A stretch of 64,000 bases of DNA from NCBI GenBank assembly GCA_016783965.1, contig JADHVO010000012.1, positions 1-64,000 on the forward strand, written 5' to 3'. The notes under the pieces are model-generated. The model was not told the origin of the DNA. It searched no databases and worked only from the letters and a program-made list of their open reading frames with translations. The stretch is from Alphaproteobacteria bacterium. GTDB taxonomy: Bacteria > Pseudomonadota > Alphaproteobacteria > Micropepsales > Micropepsaceae. Each line of letters begins with the position of its first letter. The first letter of the stretch is position 1. The translations under genes and the position numbers were made by a program. Below, piece by piece: positions 60,782 to 64,000 of this stretch.

Positions 60782-61863
60782 GCGTCGAAGTCTTCCTGCG
60801 CCACGACTTCCCCGGTTTCAGGCTCGACGTTTCCTTCGCGTTGCAGAAGTCCGGCGTCACCGCGCTGTTCGGCGCGTCGGGCGCCGGCAAGACCACCATC
60901 GTGAACGCCATCGCCGGCACGTTCCGGCCGCGCGAAGGCCGCATCGTTATCGGCGGCCGCGTCGTGCTGGATACGCGGGCGGGCGTGTTTGTGCCGGCGT
61001 CGGCTCGCCGCACAGGCTACGTCTTCCAGGACGCGCGGCTGTTCCCGCACATGAGCGTCGCCGACAACATCCGCTTCGGCTGGCGCCGCGCGGCGGACAA
61101 GGCGAGCCAAGCGGAGATCGAACGAGTCATCGCTCTGCTAGGCCTGGAGCACCTGCTGGATCGCCGGCCGCGCGCCCTGTCCGGGGGCGAGAAGGGCCGC
61201 GTGGCGCTGGCCCGTGCATTGCTCTCCTCCCCAACGCTGCTGCTGCTCGACGAACCGCTGGCAGCGCTGGATGCCCAGCGGCGCGCCGAAGTGATGCCTT
61301 ATCTGGAGCGGTTGCGCGACGAAGCACGGCTGCCGATGCTCTATGTCAGCCATTCGCTGGAGGAGGTCGCGCGGCTCGCCGACGGCATCGTGATTGTGCG
61401 CGACGGCCGGGTCGTGCGGCAGGGATCCGTTTTCGACGTGCTGACAGGCCTGGACCTGACGTCGCTCGCCGGGTCGCCCCCCATGGGCGCGGTGGTCGCC
61501 GTGACGATCGCGGAACACCGCGCCGACGGCCTTACCGTACTAGCCTTCGACGGGGGCCAATTGCTGGCGCCGCGCCTGAAGGGCGCCGCCGGCGAGCGCC
61601 TGCGCGTTCGCGTCCGTGCGGAAGAGATCATGCTGGCGCTGGAAGAACCGCGCGCCATCAGCGCGAACAATGTGCTGCCGGCAAGCGTTGCCGGGATTGA
61701 CGCCGACGCAAGGCATGCCGACGTCCAGCTCGCCTGCGGCAACACCCGTTTCGTGGCGCGGATCACGCCGGCGTCCTGCGCCCGCCTCGATCTCAGGCCG
61801 GGCAAGCCGGTGTTCGCCATCGTCAAATCGATGACCGTGGACGCCGCGCCGCCGGCGGATTGA
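60778..61863 (+). CDS. modC: Molybdate ABC transporter ATP-binding protein ModC
   Basis: A 361-residue ABC ATPase with a molybdate-type C-terminal domain. Walker A GASGAGKTT (about residues 32-40), signature ALSGGEKGRVALARALL, Walker B TLLLLDEPLAALDAQ, and H-loop YVSHSLEEV. The C-terminal about 65 residues (EEPRAISANNVLPASVAGIDADARHADVQLACGNTRFVARIT) form a Mop/TOBE domain that binds oxyanion, typical of ModC. Overlaps modB. Its 3' end is 3 bases from the opposing GtrA gene. Confidence 0.94.
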   Translation: MSVEVFLRHDFPGFRLDVSFALQKSGVTALFGASGAGKTTIVNAIAGTFRPREGRIVIGGRVVLDTRAGVFVPASARRTGYVFQDARLFPHMSVADNIRFGWRRAADKASQAEIERVIALLGLEHLLDRRPRALSGGEKGRVALARALLSSPTLLLLDEPLAALDAQRRAEVMPYLERLRDEARLPMLYVSHSLEEVARLADGIVIVRDGRVVRQGSVFDVLTGLDLTSLAGSPPMGAVVAVTIAEHRADGLTVLAFDGGQLLAPRLKGAAGERLRVRVRAEEIMLALEEPRAISANNVLPASVAGIDADARHADVQLACGNTRFVARITPASCARLDLRPGKPVFAIVKSMTVDAAPPAD

Positions 61864-61866
61864 GCG

Positions 61867-62292
61867 TCACTTCGGCCGGAAGACGAACCGCTTCGAGAGC
61901 GTGAAGTTGAAGATCAGCCCCACGCCCACCCCGATCGCGGTGGCGAGCAGGGGATTGGACAGCGGCGCGGGCGCGAACCGGACAAGCACGGTGAACGTTC
62001 CGTAGTTCACAACGGCGCCCAGCGCATTGGCGAGCACGAACTTGAACCACTCGCCCAGGATCGCGCCGGCGCTCTCGTTCGCGGCGTGCTCGGCGAAGGT
62101 GAAGATGCGGTTGCCCCACCAGGTGAAGGTCATGGCGCACAGGATCGAGATCGCGCGGGCGACGAGCGGGTCGAGGCCGAGGCCGTAATGGCCGAGCGTG
62201 AGGATCGCCTCGTCAACGACGAAACCGGCGCCACCGACCATGCCGAAGCGAATGAACGGCGGCAGCGCGGCGATGCGCTCGGCCAAGGTCAC
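61867..62292 (-). CDS. GtrA family membrane protein
   Basis: A 141-residue, four-helix protein: FIRFGMVGGAGFVVDEAILTLGHY, LVARAISILCAMTFTWWGNRIFTFAE and LIFNFTLSKRFVFRPK are the standard GtrA signatures. Such proteins probably help move lipid-linked sugars across the inner membrane. The start is GTG at 62292. It lies 10 bases behind the GT2 gene, on the same strand, and completes a three-gene unit with it and the membrane protein upstream. Confidence 0.9.
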   Translation of the reverse strand: MTLAERIAALPPFIRFGMVGGAGFVVDEAILTLGHYGLGLDPLVARAISILCAMTFTWWGNRIFTFAEHAANESAGAILGEWFKFVLANALGAVVNYGTFTVLVRFAPAPLSNPLLATAIGVGVGLIFNFTLSKRFVFRPK

Positions 62293-62302
62293 GGCGTCCG
62301 TC

Positions 62303-63232
62303 TCACTGCGACCGGCTCTGCGGGCCGCCCAGCGCCAGATAGGCCATGCGCTTGGACTCCCAGCGGCCGCGCGTGACCGTGTCGAGGATCAACCCGGTCA
62401 TCAGGGACAGGAACGCTATGATGACAAGTCCAGTGGCGAGCAGCGCGGTCGGCAGCCGCGGCACGAGCCCGGTGTCGATGAACTCGACCAGCAGCGACCC
62501 GCCGAACGCAAGCGCTATGGCGGTCAGCAGCGCGGCGATCACGCCGAAGAACAGGAAAGGCCGCTCCTCGCGCACGAGTTGGAGGATCGTGAACAGGATG
62601 CGGAAGCCGTCGCGATAGGTGTTGAGCTTGCTGGCCGAGCCGGCGGGGCGCTCCTTGTACTTCGTGTCGACCTCGGCCATCGGCATCATCAGGCGGACGG
62701 CGTGCACGGTGAGCTCGGTCTCGATGCCGAAGCCGGCGGCTGTGAACGGGAAGGACTTTACAAAGCGCCGCGACATCACGCGATAGCCGCTCAGCATGTC
62801 GAGCAGGCGCACGCGAAACATCAGCGAGGTGAGCCCGGTGAGCATCCTGTTGCCAAGGACGTGGCCCGCGCGATAGGCGGCGGCTTCGGTGTGGATGCGG
62901 CGGCCGGTGACGAGATCGAGGCCCTCGTCCTCCAGCTTGGCGATCATCGCCGGCGCGGCAGACGCGTCATAGGTGTCGTCGCCGTCGGCCAGCACATATA
63001 TGTCGGCCTCGACGTCCGCGAACATGCGGCGCATGACGTTGCCTTTGCCCTGGCGGATCTCGGTGCGCACGATGGCGCCCGCGCCGCGCGCCACCTCGGC
63101 CGTGCGGTCCTTCGAGTTGTTGTCGTAGACGTAGATCTGCGCCTGCGGCAGGGCCTCGCGGAAGGCGCGCACGGTGTTCGCGATCGCGGCTTCCTCGTTG
63201 TAGCAGGGCAGGATGACGGCGATTTCACTCAT
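62303..63232 (-). CDS. Family 2 glycosyltransferase (dolichol-phosphate-mannose-synthase type)
   Basis: A 309-residue enzyme: a GT2 domain with IAVILPCYNEEAAIANTV, the DxD-like VLADGDDTYDASAAPAMI and the acceptor region ERPAGSASKLNTYRDGFRI, then two C-terminal membrane helices (FLFFGVIAALLTAIALAFGGS and ALLATGLVIIAFLSLMTGLI). It attaches a sugar to a polyprenyl-phosphate carrier. Start at ATG 63232, overlapping the stop of the upstream gene by 4 bases (ATGA); the reading from 63244 is less likely. Coupled with GtrA downstream, it probably serves surface glycan modification. Confidence 0.91.
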   Translation of the reverse strand: MSEIAVILPCYNEEAAIANTVRAFREALPQAQIYVYDNNSKDRTAEVARGAGAIVRTEIRQGKGNVMRRMFADVEADIYVLADGDDTYDASAAPAMIAKLEDEGLDLVTGRRIHTEAAAYRAGHVLGNRMLTGLTSLMFRVRLLDMLSGYRVMSRRFVKSFPFTAAGFGIETELTVHAVRLMMPMAEVDTKYKERPAGSASKLNTYRDGFRILFTILQLVREERPFLFFGVIAALLTAIALAFGGSLLVEFIDTGLVPRLPTALLATGLVIIAFLSLMTGLILDTVTRGRWESKRMAYLALGGPQSRSQ

Positions 63233-64000
63233 TCGCGCGGCCATTTGAACGTCGGGCAGAATTCATAGATGCCGATGATGTTCGTGTCGAACACCTTGCA
63301 CTTCAGCCAGTCGATGCGCAGATGATACTCGGTCAGCGCGTCGCGCGCGCGGCCCATGTTGTTGGCATCGGCCAGCACGTAGATGTTGCGCTTTTTGCTC
63401 ATGTACTCGAAGACGCGGCCCTTCATCATGGCCGTCAGCTTGGTACCGTCCTGCGGCTGCACCATCCAGCCGTCGATCCGAAGCAGGGGGATGCGCCTGT
63501 CGAAGGAGGGCGCCAGGAAGCCGAGCGGGTCCTCACCCGTCAGCAGCACCATCGATTTCTGCGGGTCCTTGATCTTGGGCACGTCGGCCTGGACGAAGGG
63601 GTCGCTGATCGGCGAGCGCTCGATGTAGTCGACCCGGGTCGTGGCGGCGGTCAGGATGAACAGCGCGGCCAGGCCGACGAGCTGGATGCGGCGGGACAGC
63701 GGCAGAAGCCCGATCGCGATGGCGAGCAGCAACGGCCCGAGCATCTCGAGGCCGACGATGTAGCGATAGATTGCGAACATCTTGAGCCAGACGAGATAGG
63801 AGCCGGCGGCGAAGGCCAGGATGGGCCGCGCCGCCTCGGGGAAGACCATCGGGTCCTTCGAGCGGCGTCCGACCAGCCAGAAGACAATCGCGACTATGCC
63901 GAAGACATACGCCAGCATGAAGCGGATATCGACGAACGGGATGTCGTCGGCGATGTGCCAGTTGAGCACCCACAGGATCGGGAAGGCGGCCGCGATCCAG
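63229..64000 (-). CDS. C-terminal part of a polytopic membrane protein (runs off the right edge)
   Basis: The frame is open to the window end, so only the last about 257 residues are seen. They begin with hydrophobic helices (IRFMLAYVFGIVAIVFWLVG, ILAFAAGSYLVWLKMFAIYRYIVGLEMLGPLLLAIAIGLLPLS, LVGLAALFILTAA) and end in a soluble domain of about 130 residues (SMVLLTGEDPLGFLAPSFDRRIPLLRIDGWMVQP, RNIYVLADANNMGRARDAL, TNIIGIYEFCPTFKW). The pattern resembles membrane glycosyltransferase-like or hypothetical proteins of GtrA/GT2 clusters. An internal GTG at 63969 is not the real start, because coding potential continues upstream. Confidence 0.8.
   Translation of the reverse strand, partial: WIAAAFPILWVLNWHIADDIPFVDIRFMLAYVFGIVAIVFWLVGRRSKDPMVFPEAARPILAFAAGSYLVWLKMFAIYRYIVGLEMLGPLLLAIAIGLLPLSRRIQLVGLAALFILTAATTRVDYIERSPISDPFVQADVPKIKDPQKSMVLLTGEDPLGFLAPSFDRRIPLLRIDGWMVQPQDGTKLTAMMKGRVFEYMSKKRNIYVLADANNMGRARDALTEYHLRIDWLKCKVFDTNIIGIYEFCPTFKWPRE

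Overview
This 64 kb window is a gene-dense, high-GC chromosomal segment that reads as alphaproteobacterial. The lineage call is an inference from gene content: a holdfast-anchor operon (hfaA-hfaB-hfaD), a TonB/ExbB/ExbD/ExbD/repeat-protein operon with a large TonB-dependent receptor, an alphaproteobacterial-type EF-P, fused-alpha 2-oxoacid:ferredoxin oxidoreductase genes and REP-like GTCATCCCC palindromes. Holdfast genes point to a stalked or surface-attaching group (Caulobacterales/Micropepsales-like). I found no rRNA, tRNA, CRISPR array, complete insertion sequence or prophage.

Layout. 1-3.8 kb: end of an unknown gene, a conserved hypothetical, a VOC protein, an aldehyde dehydrogenase with a terminator, and a membrane-anchored LytTR regulator. 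4-11.3 kb: an M48 membrane protease, an RsmC-like methyltransferase, elongation factor P, two fatty-acid desaturases and the two EF-P modification enzymes EpmA and EpmB. 11.3-17.1 kb (minus strand): a MAPEG protein, a 2OG-Fe(II) oxygenase, KorB, KorA and an FAD/Fe-S oxidoreductase that probably supplies or accepts the electrons of the 2-oxoacid oxidoreductase. 17.3-25.3 kb: acyl-CoA dehydrogenase, beta carbonic anhydrase, a complete myo-inositol oxygenase, VOC protein, AraC regulator, a structured non-coding block resembling the 5' part of a group II intron, a MaoC hydratase/CoA-lyase pair and an OPT transporter.

25.5-34 kb: the hfa operon, an HCCA isomerase-like protein, rhomboid protease, DUF4389 protein, TonB-dependent receptor and aldo/keto reductase. 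34-48.8 kb: RND efflux pump, TypA/BipA, a stand-alone EF-Tu domain III protein behind an SDR, a HisN-type phosphatase, a non-coding block with strong palindromes, lipid/ester hydrolases, an SCP2 protein, an Hsp20 gene with an RNA-thermometer-like leader, and a pentapeptide-repeat protein. 49-58.3 kb: an autotransporter with a probable TTG start, threonine aldolase and glyoxalase, and the tonB-exbB-exbD-exbD-repeat protein operon. 58.3-64 kb: a secreted protein with an NlpC/P60-like Cys/His arrangement, modBC without modA, GtrA, a GT2 glycosyltransferase and the end of a membrane protein running off the window.

Points most worth following up: the MIOX gene, the group II intron-like RNA block, the stand-alone EF-Tu domain III, the palindromes at 42.7-42.9 kb, the hsp20 leader and the NlpC/P60-like secreted protein. 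I saw no clear-cut new multi-gene defence or mobile system. Functions come from motif and family recognition by eye; no database search was run.
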